Source of the DNA: Photobacterium swingsii
Lineage (GTDB): Bacteria > Pseudomonadota > Gammaproteobacteria > Enterobacterales > Vibrionaceae
NCBI RefSeq assembly: GCF_024346715.1
Contig: NZ_AP024852.1
Location: 248,001 to 312,000 of the forward strand
Direction: 5' to 3'
DNA length: 64,000 nt
Of this stretch, positions 26,049 through 35,694 are shown piece after piece. Below the pieces are notes generated by a model. The model was given only the letters and a program-made list of their open reading frames with translations. It had not been told where the DNA came from and did no database searches. The number at the start of each line of letters is the position of its first letter. Position 1 is the stretch's first letter. The position numbers were made by a program, and so were the translations under genes.

Positions 26049-27960
26049 TGAGAGCCTGCTCCATTTCTTCGAGTTGCTCGTGCAGATCCATCCAGGTCAT
26101 TTCAACATCCTCCAGCGTTGACTTTGCGTCAGCCTGACGTTGCAGTTGCTCCGTTAGACGCGCTTTATTTTCAGCTTCATAAATACTGGCGTCGCTTAGT
26201 TGCTCTTCTGCCTCGGTAATGGTTGCGTTTAGCTTGTCCATTTGCTCATCGAGCTTACTGATTTGCTTACGCAAAGGCGCCGTTTTTTTACGAAGCTCCG
26301 CTTCAAGGCGTTTTTGCTCTTTACGTGATGCTGCACTGTTGTCTTTTGTGACTTCAGGCTTGCTCGCTTGTTGTTCGCGGCGCTCGTTGCGTTGTTGCTC
26401 GGTTAACCATTTATGGTAATCCTCAAGGTCGCCATTAAACGGTGCGACTTGACGATCGTGCACCAGATACAAGTCATCGGTGGTGGCACGCAGTAAGTAA
26501 CGGTCGTGGCTCACGATAACCATAGCCCCTTCATAAGATTGCAGCGCAAATGTCAGTGCTTGACGCATGTCTAAATCAAGGTGGTTGGTCGGTTCATCGA
26601 GTAGTAGCAGGTTAGGGCGCTGCCATACAATCAGTGCCAACACTAAACGGGCTTTTTCACCGCCAGAGAACGGCCCTACCTTTTCAAGGGCTTTATCACC
26701 TAAGAAGCCAAAGCTCCCTAAGTAGTCACGTAGCTGTTGTTCCGTCGATTGTGGAGCAATACGTGCCATGTGCTGAACAGGCGTGTCATCAAGGTACAAG
26801 GTCTCAAGCTGGTGCTGGGCAAAGTAACCAATCTTAACTCCTTGCGAGTAAGTGAGATCGCCGGCTTTGGCAGGAAGATCGCCTGACAACATTTTGATCA
26901 GAGTAGACTTACCCGCACCGTTACGGCCCAGTAGACCAATACGGCTACCTGGAACTAGGTTTAAGCGGATCTTTTCTAAGATCAGGTTATCACCGTAACC
27001 CGCTGCAACTTCATCCATCATCATGATTGGATTCGGTAGGGCGCTAGGTTCTCGGAATTCAAAGCTAAAGGGGTTATCAAATTGCGCAGGCAAGACTTTT
27101 TCCATGCGCTCTAACGCTTTGATACGACTTTGCGCTTGGCGGGCTTTGCTCGCTTTATAGCGGAAGCGGTCAATGTACGACTGCATGTGCGACATTTGTT
27201 TTTGTTGCTTCTGGTACATGGCTTGTTGCAGTACCAGCTTTTCAGCACGTTGAGTTTCGAACGACGAGTAATTACCTGTGTACTCGTTCAATGTTTGGTT
27301 TTCAACGTGAATAATACGGTTGACGACAGGGTCAAGGAAGTCTCGGTCATGGGAGATCAGAACCAGGGTACCACGGTAGTTCTGTAGCCATTTTTCTAGC
27401 CACATCACAGCATCTAAGTCTAAGTGGTTGGTTGGCTCATCGAGTAGCAGTAAATCAGAACGACACAGAAGTGCTTGAGCGAGGTTCAAGCGCATACGCC
27501 AACCACCCGAAAATTGGGTCAGATGCCATTGCATTTGTTCTTGTGAGAAGCCAAGGCCATCAAGCAGTTCGGCGGCGCGGGCGTTAATGCTGTAACCACC
27601 GATGGTTTCTAGTTTGCCGTGTAGCTCGGCAACTTTATGACCGTTATCAGCGGCTTCTGCTGCCGCTAAGTCTTGCTCAAGTTGACGGTATTCGCGATCG
27701 CCATCGATGACATAGTCTAACGCGCGGCGTTCTAGTGCTGGGGTTTCTTGGGCAACCCAGGCGAGTTCCCAGTTAGACGGGAAGCGGCAATTCCCCGCAT
27801 CTAGGCTTAATTCATCTTTGAGTAAAGCAAATAAGGTAGATTTACCGCAGCCATTTTTACCCACTAGACCGACTTTGTCGCCTGGATGGATCGTAGCTGT
27901 GGCCTGATCGAGCAGGACTTTCCCGCCTCGTAATAGTTGGATATCTGAAAAGGTAATCAT
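26035..27960 (-). CDS. yheS: ABC-F ATPase YheS
   Basis: 641-residue ribosome-associated ABC-F protein with two ATPase cassettes and no membrane domain. The first Walker A is GLVGKNGCGKST with signature FSGGWRMRL; the second is GLLGRNGAGKST with signature FSGGEKARL. A charged linker (about 240-290) lies between them, and the C-terminus (about 530-640) is a coiled coil. ABC-F factors act at the ribosomal E site to relieve stalling. YheS is the best subfamily match from length and from the neighbouring kefGB. Confidence 0.92.
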   Translation of the reverse strand: MITFSDIQLLRGGKVLLDQATATIHPGDKVGLVGKNGCGKSTLFALLKDELSLDAGNCRFPSNWELAWVAQETPALERRALDYVIDGDREYRQLEQDLAAAEAADNGHKVAELHGKLETIGGYSINARAAELLDGLGFSQEQMQWHLTQFSGGWRMRLNLAQALLCRSDLLLLDEPTNHLDLDAVMWLEKWLQNYRGTLVLISHDRDFLDPVVNRIIHVENQTLNEYTGNYSSFETQRAEKLVLQQAMYQKQQKQMSHMQSYIDRFRYKASKARQAQSRIKALERMEKVLPAQFDNPFSFEFREPSALPNPIMMMDEVAAGYGDNLILEKIRLNLVPGSRIGLLGRNGAGKSTLIKMLSGDLPAKAGDLTYSQGVKIGYFAQHQLETLYLDDTPVQHMARIAPQSTEQQLRDYLGSFGFLGDKALEKVGPFSGGEKARLVLALIVWQRPNLLLLDEPTNHLDLDMRQALTFALQSYEGAMVIVSHDRYLLRATTDDLYLVHDRQVAPFNGDLEDYHKWLTEQQRNERREQQASKPEVTKDNSAASRKEQKRLEAELRKKTAPLRKQISKLDEQMDKLNATITEAEEQLSDASIYEAENKARLTEQLQRQADAKSTLEDVEMTWMDLHEQLEEMEQALNADS

Positions 27961-28292
27961 CGAACTGTCTCGGGGACGGATCCCGCTCCGCGTTAAACTG
28001 CATAAACCTGCGGCAGTCTATACCAATCTCAAAAGGATACCAAACTCATCCCATCCTGTTACGTGTAGAAGGTCGAAGTGGCGGGTGGAGGGGGGAGGTG
28101 ATGGGAAAGGTATGAAACTGTACGCCAAAACCTAACACTGAAGTGGATAAACGCAAGATGAAGGAAAATCAGTGGTTTGGATTCGGTTATAATTAGGTAT
28201 GATGCCTGTAGCGCGAAATATCGTGCCAAGGTCTCTCATGCTATTCACGTATTGTGTGCCAAAGAATTCAATAACACAGGGAAAGGAGTGTT

Positions 28293-28865
28293 ATGACATT
28301 ACAAGCACCCCCGAAAATATTGGTGATCTATGCTCACCCCGATCCGCAAGCTTCACTCGCCAATGCGGAAATGATCCGAGCCATTGCTGGCTTGCCTCAC
28401 GTCACTATCCATGATTTGTACGGTGCTTACCCCGATTTCTTTATCGATGTGGCACGTGAACAGGCGTTGATCGCTCAGCATGAGATTGTCGTTTTTCAAC
28501 ATCCACTCTATATGTATTCTTGTCCTGCCTTATTAAAAGAGTGGATCGATGTGGTGCTAGGCAAGGGGTATGCCCATGGCGATGGCAACGCATTACAAGG
28601 AAAATACTGGCGGTCGGTGATCACGACAGGGGGCGCGGCAGAAGCCTATACTCCTGATGGTTATAACCGCGCCAATATTGATGCGATCCTTAAACCTTTC
28701 GAACTTACTGCAGATTTGTGTCAAATGCACTGGCTGTCACCTATGGTGCTGCACTGGGCACGTCGTATTCCTGAAACAGAGCGCCAACACCATGCCAAGC
28801 TTTACCATGATTGGTTGATTAACCCTCTGATGATCCCACAAGCAGAGGTGATGCATGGCGAATGA
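28293..28865 (+). CDS. kefG: Glutathione-regulated potassium-efflux ancillary protein KefG
   Basis: 190-residue flavodoxin-like quinone oxidoreductase that binds KefB and is needed for its full activity. Features are VIYAHPDPQAS, FQHPLYMYSCPALLKEW and TTGGAAEAYTPDG, all typical of KefF/KefG. GGAAAGGAG precedes the ATG. It overlaps kefB by 11 bases. The 332-base gap on its 5' side, up to yheS, holds a TATAAT-like hexamer near 28190 and nothing else I can name. Confidence 0.92.
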   Translation: MTLQAPPKILVIYAHPDPQASLANAEMIRAIAGLPHVTIHDLYGAYPDFFIDVAREQALIAQHEIVVFQHPLYMYSCPALLKEWIDVVLGKGYAHGDGNALQGKYWRSVITTGGAAEAYTPDGYNRANIDAILKPFELTADLCQMHWLSPMVLHWARRIPETERQHHAKLYHDWLINPLMIPQAEVMHGE

Positions 28866-30693
28866 TTTACTCTCGGTTAGCGTGATTTTTTTAGCCTCAG
28901 CGGTAGTGGCGGTGCCTATTGCACAGCGATTAGGGCTTGGCTCGGTGCTTGGTTATTTATTGGCAGGCATCGCGATTGGCCCGTGGGGGCTGGGACTCAT
29001 TTCCGATGTTGATGCGATTTTGCACTTCTCTGAGTTCGGGGTGGTCTTACTGCTCTTTTTGATTGGCTTAGAGCTGAACCCCAAAAAATTATGGCAAATG
29101 CGCAAACCTATTTTAGGGTTAGGCGGTGGCCAAGTTATTTTAACCAGTTTGGTGATCACCGCAGTGATGATGCTTGGTGCCTATGGCCTGGCATCATTGA
29201 GCTTAGGTGAAGGAATGAGCTGGTTGGCTAACATGCGTTGGCAAGATGCCCTCGTGGTTGGAATGGGGTTGGCGCTGTCGTCGACCGCGATTGCGTTACG
29301 TGTGATTGAAGAGCAAGGCTTTGGCGACAGCGAAACGGGTCAGTCGGGGTTTGCTGTCTTGCTGTTTCAAGATATCGCCGTGATCCCCATGTTAGCGATC
29401 CTGCCCGTACTTGCTGGCGGTGGTGGTGGCAGCTGGCTAGATTTTGCGTGGATGCTGGGCGGCATTGCCGCATTATTGGTTGGCGGTCATTTCTTATTGC
29501 GGCCACTTTTCCGTTGGGTGGTGCTGAGCGGCGTACGAGAGTTATTCAATGTTGCTGCGCTCTTATTAGTTATTGGCATTGCAGTTGGCATGCAATCGCT
29601 TGGTTTATCGATGGCGTTAGGCACCTTCCTTGCTGGGGTATTATTAGCCGAAAGCGAGTACCGTCACGAGCTGGAAATTGCGATTGAGCCCTTTAAGGGG
29701 TTGTTATTAGGCTTGTTCTTCATTTCTGTTGGCATGGCGGTCAACCTTGGATTGCTGGTGCAATACCCGCTGTTGATCTTGACCGCGGTTGTTGCCTTGG
29801 TGTCACTCAAAGGCTTTATTCTTTATGGTTTAGCACGGCTGTTTGGGACCCGAGCCAAAGCGCGTAGCCAAATGTCGGTGATATTAAGCCAGGGGGGGGA
29901 ATTTGCTTTTGTGCTATTTACTGCCGCGCAAGGCGAGGGGTTACTCGGGCAGCAGCTCACCAGCTTGTTGTTGGTGGTGGTGAGTCTATCGATGATGACC
30001 ACGCCGCTATTATTGGTATTGCAAAATCGCTGGTTTGCTTATCGTTTTCAGGCACAAGACAGCGAATTAGAAAGTGACGTGATCGATCGTGAACCGCGGG
30101 TGATTATTGCGGGCTTTGGTCGATTTGGCCAAGTTGTTGGACGCTTACTGTTTGCCAATAAAATTCGCGTGACTGTGCTTGAGCGCGATCCGAGCCAAAT
30201 CCAGTTTCTGCGTAAGTTCGGCTATAAGGTGTATTACGGTGATGCGACCCAATTAGATTTGCTGCGAGCGGCTGGGGCCGACAAGGCGGAGGCCATTATT
30301 ATCTGCACCGATGAGCCGGGTGAAGTGATGGAAGTGGTAGAGCTATGCCAGCATTACTTCCCTAGCTTAAAAGTACTGGCCCGTGCCCGTAGCCGTGTCG
30401 AAGCGCATCAGTTGTTAAATCATGGTGTTGAGAGTTTCTCTCGTGAAACCTTTGCAGGTGCCCTTGATTTAGGTCGCCAAGCCCTTATATCTCTTGGCAT
30501 GCATCCGTATCAAGCCAAGCGTGCTGAAGCGCATTTTAGTAAACTCGATGATGTTGCATTACGCGATTTACTGCCGCAACATTCTGAAGATGTCCATTTA
30601 GCGACGCGTGCGAAAGAAGCGCGTAAAGAGCTAGAAGACATTTTTGATCGCGAGATGCGTGGTGAACGTGAACGACATAACGGTTGGGACTGA
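28855..30693 (+). CDS. kefB: Glutathione-gated potassium/proton antiporter KefB
   Basis: 612-residue inner-membrane antiporter protecting against electrophiles by acidifying the cytoplasm. The N-terminal CPA2 domain (about 1-380, 12 or so helices) contains SGFAVLLFQDIAVIP. A C-terminal RCK/TrkA-N domain carries the NAD-binding GFGRFGQ near residue 420 and LERDPSQ, where glutathione adducts regulate gating. Distinguishing KefB from KefC rests on KefG as the partner. Confidence 0.93.
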   Translation: MANDLLSVSVIFLASAVVAVPIAQRLGLGSVLGYLLAGIAIGPWGLGLISDVDAILHFSEFGVVLLLFLIGLELNPKKLWQMRKPILGLGGGQVILTSLVITAVMMLGAYGLASLSLGEGMSWLANMRWQDALVVGMGLALSSTAIALRVIEEQGFGDSETGQSGFAVLLFQDIAVIPMLAILPVLAGGGGGSWLDFAWMLGGIAALLVGGHFLLRPLFRWVVLSGVRELFNVAALLLVIGIAVGMQSLGLSMALGTFLAGVLLAESEYRHELEIAIEPFKGLLLGLFFISVGMAVNLGLLVQYPLLILTAVVALVSLKGFILYGLARLFGTRAKARSQMSVILSQGGEFAFVLFTAAQGEGLLGQQLTSLLLVVVSLSMMTTPLLLVLQNRWFAYRFQAQDSELESDVIDREPRVIIAGFGRFGQVVGRLLFANKIRVTVLERDPSQIQFLRKFGYKVYYGDATQLDLLRAAGADKAEAIIICTDEPGEVMEVVELCQHYFPSLKVLARARSRVEAHQLLNHGVESFSRETFAGALDLGRQALISLGMHPYQAKRAEAHFSKLDDVALRDLLPQHSEDVHLATRAKEARKELEDIFDREMRGERERHNGWD

Positions 30694-30755
30694 ACCTGAT
30701 TGTGTCTTCTTACCAAATACGGTGGAATACACTCGCGTGCTATAGGGAAGGTAAC

Positions 30756-30965
30756 ATGGCGAAGAAACGTTTTATTGCAGGTGCGATTTGCCCTGCGTGC
30801 AAGCAACAAGATACATTGCGCTGGTGGCAAGAAAACAACATCGAGATGGTTGAGTGTGTCGCTTGCGACCATACGGACCGCCGTTTGCCGCAAGCTGCAG
30901 AAAACAGTGAACATATTGCTGATGATAAGCCAGAGCAAGTCATCGGTATTTTTAAGCCAGAGTGA
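30756..30965 (+). CDS. yheV: YheV family zinc-ribbon protein
   Basis: 69-residue protein with two CxxC knuckles, CPAC near residue 13 and CVAC near residue 37, predicting one zinc. Function unknown. It follows kefB, as in E. coli. The ATG chosen has GGGAAGG upstream. A longer frame starting 72 bases earlier is unlikely. Confidence 0.88.
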   Translation: MAKKRFIAGAICPACKQQDTLRWWQENNIEMVECVACDHTDRRLPQAAENSEHIADDKPEQVIGIFKPE

Positions 30966-31048
30966 TAGCGTAAAAAATCCGCTGTGCTTATGAGACCAAT
31001 TTTAGGTATCATGCCCACTTTGCACCCCGCTCATATTTTGGAGTAAAC

Positions 31049-31630
31049 ATGAAAGTCACTAAAGACATCGTAGTAAGCTTGGCTTATCAAGTAAAAACAG
31101 AAGAAGGTGCAGTAGTTGACCAATCAACGACTGAAGCGCCACTAGATTACCTACACGGTCACAACAACCTAATCGTAGGTCTTGAGAAAGCGCTTGAAGG
31201 TCGTGAAGCTGGCGACAAATTTGAAGTGACAGTTTCTCCTGAAGAAGCATACGGCGAGCACATGGACGAAATGGTTCAGCGTGTTCCTGCTGACGTATTC
31301 CAAGGTGTTGATGAAATAACTGTTGGTATGCGTTTCCTAGCAGATACAGACCAAGGTCCTATCCCTGTTGAAGTAACGGAAGTTGATGGCGACCACGTTG
31401 TTGTTGATGGTAACCACATGCTTGCTGGCCAAACACTGTCTTTTGAAGTTGAAATCGTAGCACTACGTGAAGCAACAGCTGAAGAAGCAGAACACGGCCA
31501 TATCCACCAAGGTGGCGGCTGTTGTGGTGGTGGTAGCTGTGGCGACGACCACGGTCATGACCACGAGCACGGTGAAGGCGGCTGTTGTGGCGGCGAAGGC
31601 AAAAGCGAAGGCGGTTGCTGTTCTCACTAA
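31049..31630 (+). CDS. slyD: FKBP-type peptidyl-prolyl isomerase SlyD
   Basis: 193-residue cytosolic prolyl isomerase, chaperone and nickel metallochaperone. The FKBP domain is interrupted by an insert-in-flap (about 70-130). The C-terminal tail is rich in His, Cys and Gly (HGHIHQGGGCCGG, HGHDHEHGEGG, GGCCSH), the Ni2+-binding region used in hydrogenase and urease maturation. Length and tail are typical. Confidence 0.96.
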   Translation: MKVTKDIVVSLAYQVKTEEGAVVDQSTTEAPLDYLHGHNNLIVGLEKALEGREAGDKFEVTVSPEEAYGEHMDEMVQRVPADVFQGVDEITVGMRFLADTDQGPIPVEVTEVDGDHVVVDGNHMLAGQTLSFEVEIVALREATAEEAEHGHIHQGGGCCGGGSCGDDHGHDHEHGEGGCCGGEGKSEGGCCSH

Positions 31631-31684
31631 GTTGATCAAGGCTGAGCATTACGCTTAGCCGTGGTTGTACTTAGTTGAAGATAT

Positions 31685-31714
31685 AAAAACGGGAAGCCAA
31701 AGCTTCCCGTTTTT
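31685..31714. terminator. Bidirectional terminator slyD/slyX
   Basis: AAAAACGGGAAG/CTTCCCGTTTTT with a six-base loop between convergent genes. Confidence 0.9.
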
Positions 31715-31734
31715 GATCCTGCGTTATTAAAGAC

Positions 31735-31956
31735 TTAATAATGCGGTGGTGGTGTTTCTTCTGATTCGTCTGCAAGGTTAGACGTTTGGCTGCTTTTTTG
31801 TTTCTCAACCAAGAATTTCATTTGTACCTGCATACGCTCAATTAAAAACTGCTGAGCGGTTAGCGCTTCATTCAGCTCTTCAATCGTTTGTTCTTGGAAG
31901 GCTTGTTTCATTTCCAATTCATCGACTTGTACACGTAGCTGTTCAATTTCTGTCAT
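31735..31956 (-). CDS. slyX: SlyX protein
   Basis: 73-residue coiled-coil protein of unknown function, ending ETPPPHY, the family hallmark. The helix contains FQEQTIEELNEAL. The ATG giving MTEIEQ is preferred; a GTG four codons earlier is possible. It lies 16 bases past the WD40 lipoprotein stop on the same strand and converges on slyD. Confidence 0.93.
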   Translation of the reverse strand: MTEIEQLRVQVDELEMKQAFQEQTIEELNEALTAQQFLIERMQVQMKFLVEKQKSSQTSNLADESEETPPPHY

Positions 31957-31972
31957 AGCAATCAACACTTTC

Positions 31973-32950
31973 TCAATCGGTTGTCCATGCCTGAGCGATA
32001 CCAGAGGAAGCCCCTGATATTACCTGCCCAGTAGACGTAATGGCCACATCATACACGACTGCGGATGGCGGTCGAGCATCTTGCTGTGTTGCCGCTTCCC
32101 AGCGACCTAAGTTTTCTCCCGTTGCGGTGTCCCACAATTCAACGCGTTTGGCGGGTGTTCCCGTTGCCAATGTTTTGCCATCATCTGAAAAACGGGCACT
32201 TGAGAGGTTTTGTTGGCGTAGCCGCACTGAGAGTTGAGCTTGTTGCTCGCCTGTAGTCAGATCCCATATGTATGCTTCATTGGTACCGTCTGCGGTGAGG
32301 GCTAATAAGCCATCACGTTGCAGTGCGACACGGCTGATGCGTGAGGTGTGTTCAAAGCGGTTACGAATTTGACCGGTTTTGGTATCCCAAAAATACGCCA
32401 TGTAGTCATTGCCACCTGACAAAACATATTGACCGTTTGGGGAAATAGCGACGGAATTGACTTTTTCTCGGTGAGCAAGGAACTCTAAGCGCCGTCCGGT
32501 GCCCAAGTCGATATAAAGTGCTTTGCCATTTGATAGTCCAAGGACAACGTGTTGGCCATTATTGGCGATATCTATATCCCGAATAATGCCATCTGAAATT
32601 GACCATAAGCCATCAGATTGCCCCCAAGCAAGGTCCCAAACGGCAAAGTTTTGGGCGGTGGCGGTAATGGCATAGCGGTTGTTATCTGAAATTGCACTAC
32701 TTATTACAGTATTGTGCGCTGGATCTTGTGAGCCAAACTTTGCTAAGTTTTTGTTTTGCTGTAGATCCCACAGTACGATACCTTGTGCATTAGTGTAATA
32801 CAGTGCAAAACGGCCATCACGGCTAAGACTAAAGCTGGTGGCACCATCAGTGGCAAGTTGCCAGCGCTGTACTTCCGAGCCTGTGAAAAAACAGCCGCTT
32901 AGGACTATAACTGTCAGGATTAAGCAAATTCTTTGCGAAATTGAACGCAT
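31973..32950 (-). CDS. WD40-repeat lipoprotein
   Basis: 325-residue secreted beta-propeller. A signal peptide ends in LSGC, giving lipidated Cys20 followed by Phe, which does not argue for inner-membrane retention. About six or seven WD40-like blades follow, with repeats such as VLWDL, AVWDL, YFWDT, YIWDL and ELWDT. Such proteins are scaffolds; the partner is unknown. It is divergent from fkpA and probably cotranscribed with slyX. Confidence 0.85.
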   Translation of the reverse strand: MRSISQRICLILTVIVLSGCFFTGSEVQRWQLATDGATSFSLSRDGRFALYYTNAQGIVLWDLQQNKNLAKFGSQDPAHNTVISSAISDNNRYAITATAQNFAVWDLAWGQSDGLWSISDGIIRDIDIANNGQHVVLGLSNGKALYIDLGTGRRLEFLAHREKVNSVAISPNGQYVLSGGNDYMAYFWDTKTGQIRNRFEHTSRISRVALQRDGLLALTADGTNEAYIWDLTTGEQQAQLSVRLRQQNLSSARFSDDGKTLATGTPAKRVELWDTATGENLGRWEAATQQDARPPSAVVYDVAITSTGQVISGASSGIAQAWTTD

Positions 32951-33079
32951 TAAGCTTGAGTTCCGGTTGTTTTATCGGGAAAGAGATTAGTATATTGATA
33001 TGGCATGCTTTTCACACCTTCTAGATGAAAAGCTAAGCATAAAAAATGAGGGACACCCTCGGTGAGAATGGAGAATTAC

Positions 33080-33886
33080 ATGAAACCTGTTCTAAAAATG
33101 TCAGTTTTGGCTGCAACAATTTTGCTTGCAGTGGGCTGCCAAGATGAAAAAGCGGCGGAAACAAAACCGGCAGAGCCAGCAAAAGTAGAGCAGGTTGCAG
33201 CTGAAGCAGCACCAGCCACTTTCGCGACTGAAGATGAAAAAGCGGCATACGCAATTGGTGCATCTCTAGCACAATACCTAGCTGCTAACCTAGACCAACA
33301 ACAAGAACTTGGTCTGAACCTAGATCGTGAAAGCGTACTGGCTGGTGTGAGTGATGTGTTTGCAGACAAGAGCCGCTTAACGCCTGAAGAAACACAACAA
33401 GCGCTTCAAGATCTAGACAAGCGTGTTTCTGACATTGTTGAAGCAAAAGCAAAAGCAGAAGCTGAGAAAACAGTGAAAGCGGGTGAAGAGTACCGTGCTG
33501 ACTTCGAAAAATTGGAAGGCGTAACGAAAACTGAATCAGGTCTACTTTACCAAGTAGAAACTGCGGCTGATGGTGAAAAACCAGCAGCGACAGATACAGT
33601 AAAAGTACATTACAAAGGGATGCTAACTGACGGTACTGAGTTTGATAGCTCGTACAAGCGTAACCAACCTGCGACTTTCCCTCTGAACCAAGTGATCCCT
33701 GGTTGGACGGAAGGCGTACAACTTATGCCTGTTGGTTCTAAATTTAAGTTTGTTATCCCGCCTGAGCTTGCATACGGCGCACAAGCTAACCCAACGATCC
33801 CTGCTAACTCAACACTTGTTTTCGAAGTTGAGCTACTAGAAATCGTAAAAGCAGATAAACCAGCGACTGACGCTCAAACGCAGTAA
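33080..33886 (+). CDS. fkpA: FKBP-type peptidyl-prolyl isomerase FkpA (lipoprotein form)
   Basis: 268-residue envelope prolyl isomerase and chaperone. The signal peptide ends in LAVGC, so Cys20 is likely lipidated, with Gln at +2 favouring the outer membrane. An Ala/Glu-rich linker leads to the helical dimerisation domain (about 50-150) and a C-terminal FKBP domain (about 160-260) with VKVHYKGMLTDGTEFDSS and the AYG segment. E. coli FkpA is soluble, with no lipobox. GGAG precedes the chosen ATG. Confidence 0.92.
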   Translation: MKPVLKMSVLAATILLAVGCQDEKAAETKPAEPAKVEQVAAEAAPATFATEDEKAAYAIGASLAQYLAANLDQQQELGLNLDRESVLAGVSDVFADKSRLTPEETQQALQDLDKRVSDIVEAKAKAEAEKTVKAGEEYRADFEKLEGVTKTESGLLYQVETAADGEKPAATDTVKVHYKGMLTDGTEFDSSYKRNQPATFPLNQVIPGWTEGVQLMPVGSKFKFVIPPELAYGAQANPTIPANSTLVFEVELLEIVKADKPATDAQTQ

Positions 33887-33930
33887 GGGTTTACATGCGT
33901 TAATTCGCAAAATCTGCAATGACTTTGATA

Positions 33931-33956
33931 AGACCCGACTATTGTTGGGTCTTTTC
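33931..33956 (+). terminator. Terminator after fkpA
   Basis: AAGACCC/GGGTCTT stem with an 11-base loop, followed by TT. Confidence 0.7.
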
Positions 33957-34043
33957 ATATCAATTTTCTGATAAACTTGCTACCAACAGTTGAATTTATG
34001 CTCATACTATTGCTATCGCCATACTTGAGAGGCGTAGCTATTG

Positions 34044-34094
34044 ATACCAATCGGCATAAAATTGCGCACATGATAGCCTTGTGCCGATTGGTAT
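34044..34094. repeat. 13-bp inverted repeat upstream of yheO
   Basis: ATACCAATCGGCA and its exact reverse complement TGCCGATTGGTAT flank 25 bases. No second copy is seen in the window. The shape suggests a small dispersed palindromic element or a regulatory hairpin. Confidence 0.6.
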
Positions 34095-34121
34095 ATGAGT
34101 ATTAGCAAGGAAGAGTTGATA

Positions 34122-34844
34122 GTGGTATCTACAGATAATTTTGGTCCTGAAATGATGGTCGAAGGCGAGGTGGTGAAAACCCGCGTTTTCACTGAACACG
34201 ACTACATTATTTTACGTTCATACGAAGCCGTGGTTGATGGCCTTGCCGCTTTGATCGGTCCTTTTTGTGAAATCGTATTGCACTCACTCGCCGATATTAA
34301 TACCTCTGCCATTAAAATTGCCAATGGTGAGAATACCGGTCGTAAAGTGGGTTCGCCGATTACGGATTTAGCATTGCGTATGCTGCGTGATATTGAAGGG
34401 TCTGAGCGCAATTTCTCACGCGCCTATTTCACACGTGCCAAGGGTGGCAGTTTGATGAAGTCGATCACGATTGCGATTCGCAATGGTGACAACATCATCA
34501 TAGGTTTACTGTGTATTAACGTAAATCTTGATGCGCCTTTTGCGCAAATTCTGCAATCTTTCATGCCGACCGACGAAGCGAAGCAAGCAGCCTCTACTGT
34601 TAACTTTGCCAGCGATGTGGATGAGTTGGTTGACCAAACGGTTGAACGCACGATTGAAGAAATCAATGCGGATAAGAATGTCTCAAATAATGCCAAGAAT
34701 CGCCAAATCGTAATGGAACTGTTCGATAAAGGGATTTTTGATATTAAAGACGCGATTAACCGTGTTGCGGATCGTTTGAATATCTCAAAGCACACCGTGT
34801 ACCTCTACATTCGTCAGCGTAAAACCGAGGATGGCGACAAATGA
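34122..34844 (+). CDS. yheO: YheO-like transcriptional regulator (PAS + HTH)
   Basis: 240-residue DNA-binding protein. An N-terminal PAS_6/YheO domain (about 20-130) contains [24 protein letters not shown]-terminal HTH (about 190-235) has [13 protein letters not shown] place the start at GTG 34122 because AGGAAGAG lies six bases before it; the ATG at 34095 directly abuts an inverted repeat and lacks a ribosome site. It overlaps tusD by ATGA, so it belongs to the tus operon. Its ligand and targets are unknown. Confidence 0.88.
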   Translation: MVSTDNFGPEMMVEGEVVKTRVFTEHDYIILRSYEAVVDGLAALIGPFCEIVLHSLADINTSAIKIANGENTGRKVGSPITDLALRMLRDIEGSERNFSRAYFTRAKGGSLMKSITIAIRNGDNIIIGLLCINVNLDAPFAQILQSFMPTDEAKQAASTVNFASDVDELVDQTVERTIEEINADKNVSNNAKNRQIVMELFDKGIFDIKDAINRVADRLNISKHTVYLYIRQRKTEDGDK

Positions 34845-35233
34845 CATTGAATTATGTCTTAGTCGTTGATGGACCTGCCTATGGAAGCCAAGCTGCGCGC
34901 TCGGCTTACCAGTTTGCTCTTGCACTTTTAGCGGCGGGACATCAGCTTTCTCGGGTCTTCTTTTACCAAGATGGGGTCTATAATGGTTCCGCGTTAACGG
35001 CCCCAGCATCAGACGAATTTGATTTAGTGTCAGCGTGGCAAGCCTTAGCTAAGCAGCATAATACCGAGTTGCAAACCTGTGTCGCAGCTGCACTTCGTCG
35101 TGGCATTGTTGGTGAGCAAGAAGCCGATCTGAATGATTTACCAAGCCAAAATTTGGCGGCAGGTTTTGAGCAAGCAGGGCTAGGGGGCTTAGCGGAAGCA
35201 CTGCTGAGTGCTGATCGCGTTATCCAATTCTAA
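34841..35233 (+). CDS. tusD: Sulfurtransferase TusD
   Basis: 130-residue subunit of the TusBCD complex, which relays persulfide sulfur from TusA to TusE for 2-thiouridine formation on tRNA wobble positions. The active Cys is about residue 80 in [27 protein letters not shown] is the N-terminal signature. The ATG overlaps the yheO stop by four bases. Confidence 0.95.
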   Translation: MTLNYVLVVDGPAYGSQAARSAYQFALALLAAGHQLSRVFFYQDGVYNGSALTAPASDEFDLVSAWQALAKQHNTELQTCVAAALRRGIVGEQEADLNDLPSQNLAAGFEQAGLGGLAEALLSADRVIQF

Positions 35234-35330
35234 GTTCGGCAATGAAGTAGATGAACAATAAATGGATGCCCCTATCCACTTGTTTATTTGTCTATTGTAT
35301 TGATTACCGACTGCCATGATAGAGAAAAAC

Positions 35331-35687
35331 ATGAAACCACTTGGCTTTGTATTTCGAACCCCCCCACACGGTGTGACAGCAGGACGAGAAGGACTCGACG
35401 CTGTATTAGCCACATCGGCGTACAGTGAAGATTTGCACCTGTTTTTTATTGGTGATGGTGTTTTTCAATTATTGAAAAATCAGCAACCCAAAGCCATTCT
35501 TTCCCGTGATTATATCGCAACCTTCAAAATGCTTGAGCTGTACGATATTGAAAATATTTATGTCTGCCAGCAATCATTAACAGAGCGTGGTATCGCAGAA
35601 GAAGACATATTAATTGATGTTTCAGTGCTATCACCTGAGGCTCTTACTGAGCGTCTGCAAACCTGTCAACGTGTACTAAGCTTTTGA
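35331..35687 (+). CDS. tusC: Sulfur relay protein TusC
   Basis: 118-residue TusBCD subunit (DsrF-like). Family landmarks are FRTPPHG near the N-terminus, DLHLFFIGDGVFQLL and YVCQQSL. The ATG giving MKPLGF fits the usual N-terminus; one five codons upstream is possible. Structural role in the hexamer. Confidence 0.93.
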   Translation: MKPLGFVFRTPPHGVTAGREGLDAVLATSAYSEDLHLFFIGDGVFQLLKNQQPKAILSRDYIATFKMLELYDIENIYVCQQSLTERGIAEEDILIDVSVLSPEALTERLQTCQRVLSF

Positions 35688-35694
35688 GGTCGAG

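Noticed and set aside
28199-28414. 71-codon frame upstream of and overlapping kefG
   Set aside because: Out of frame with kefG, no family resemblance, and kefG has a good ribosome site.
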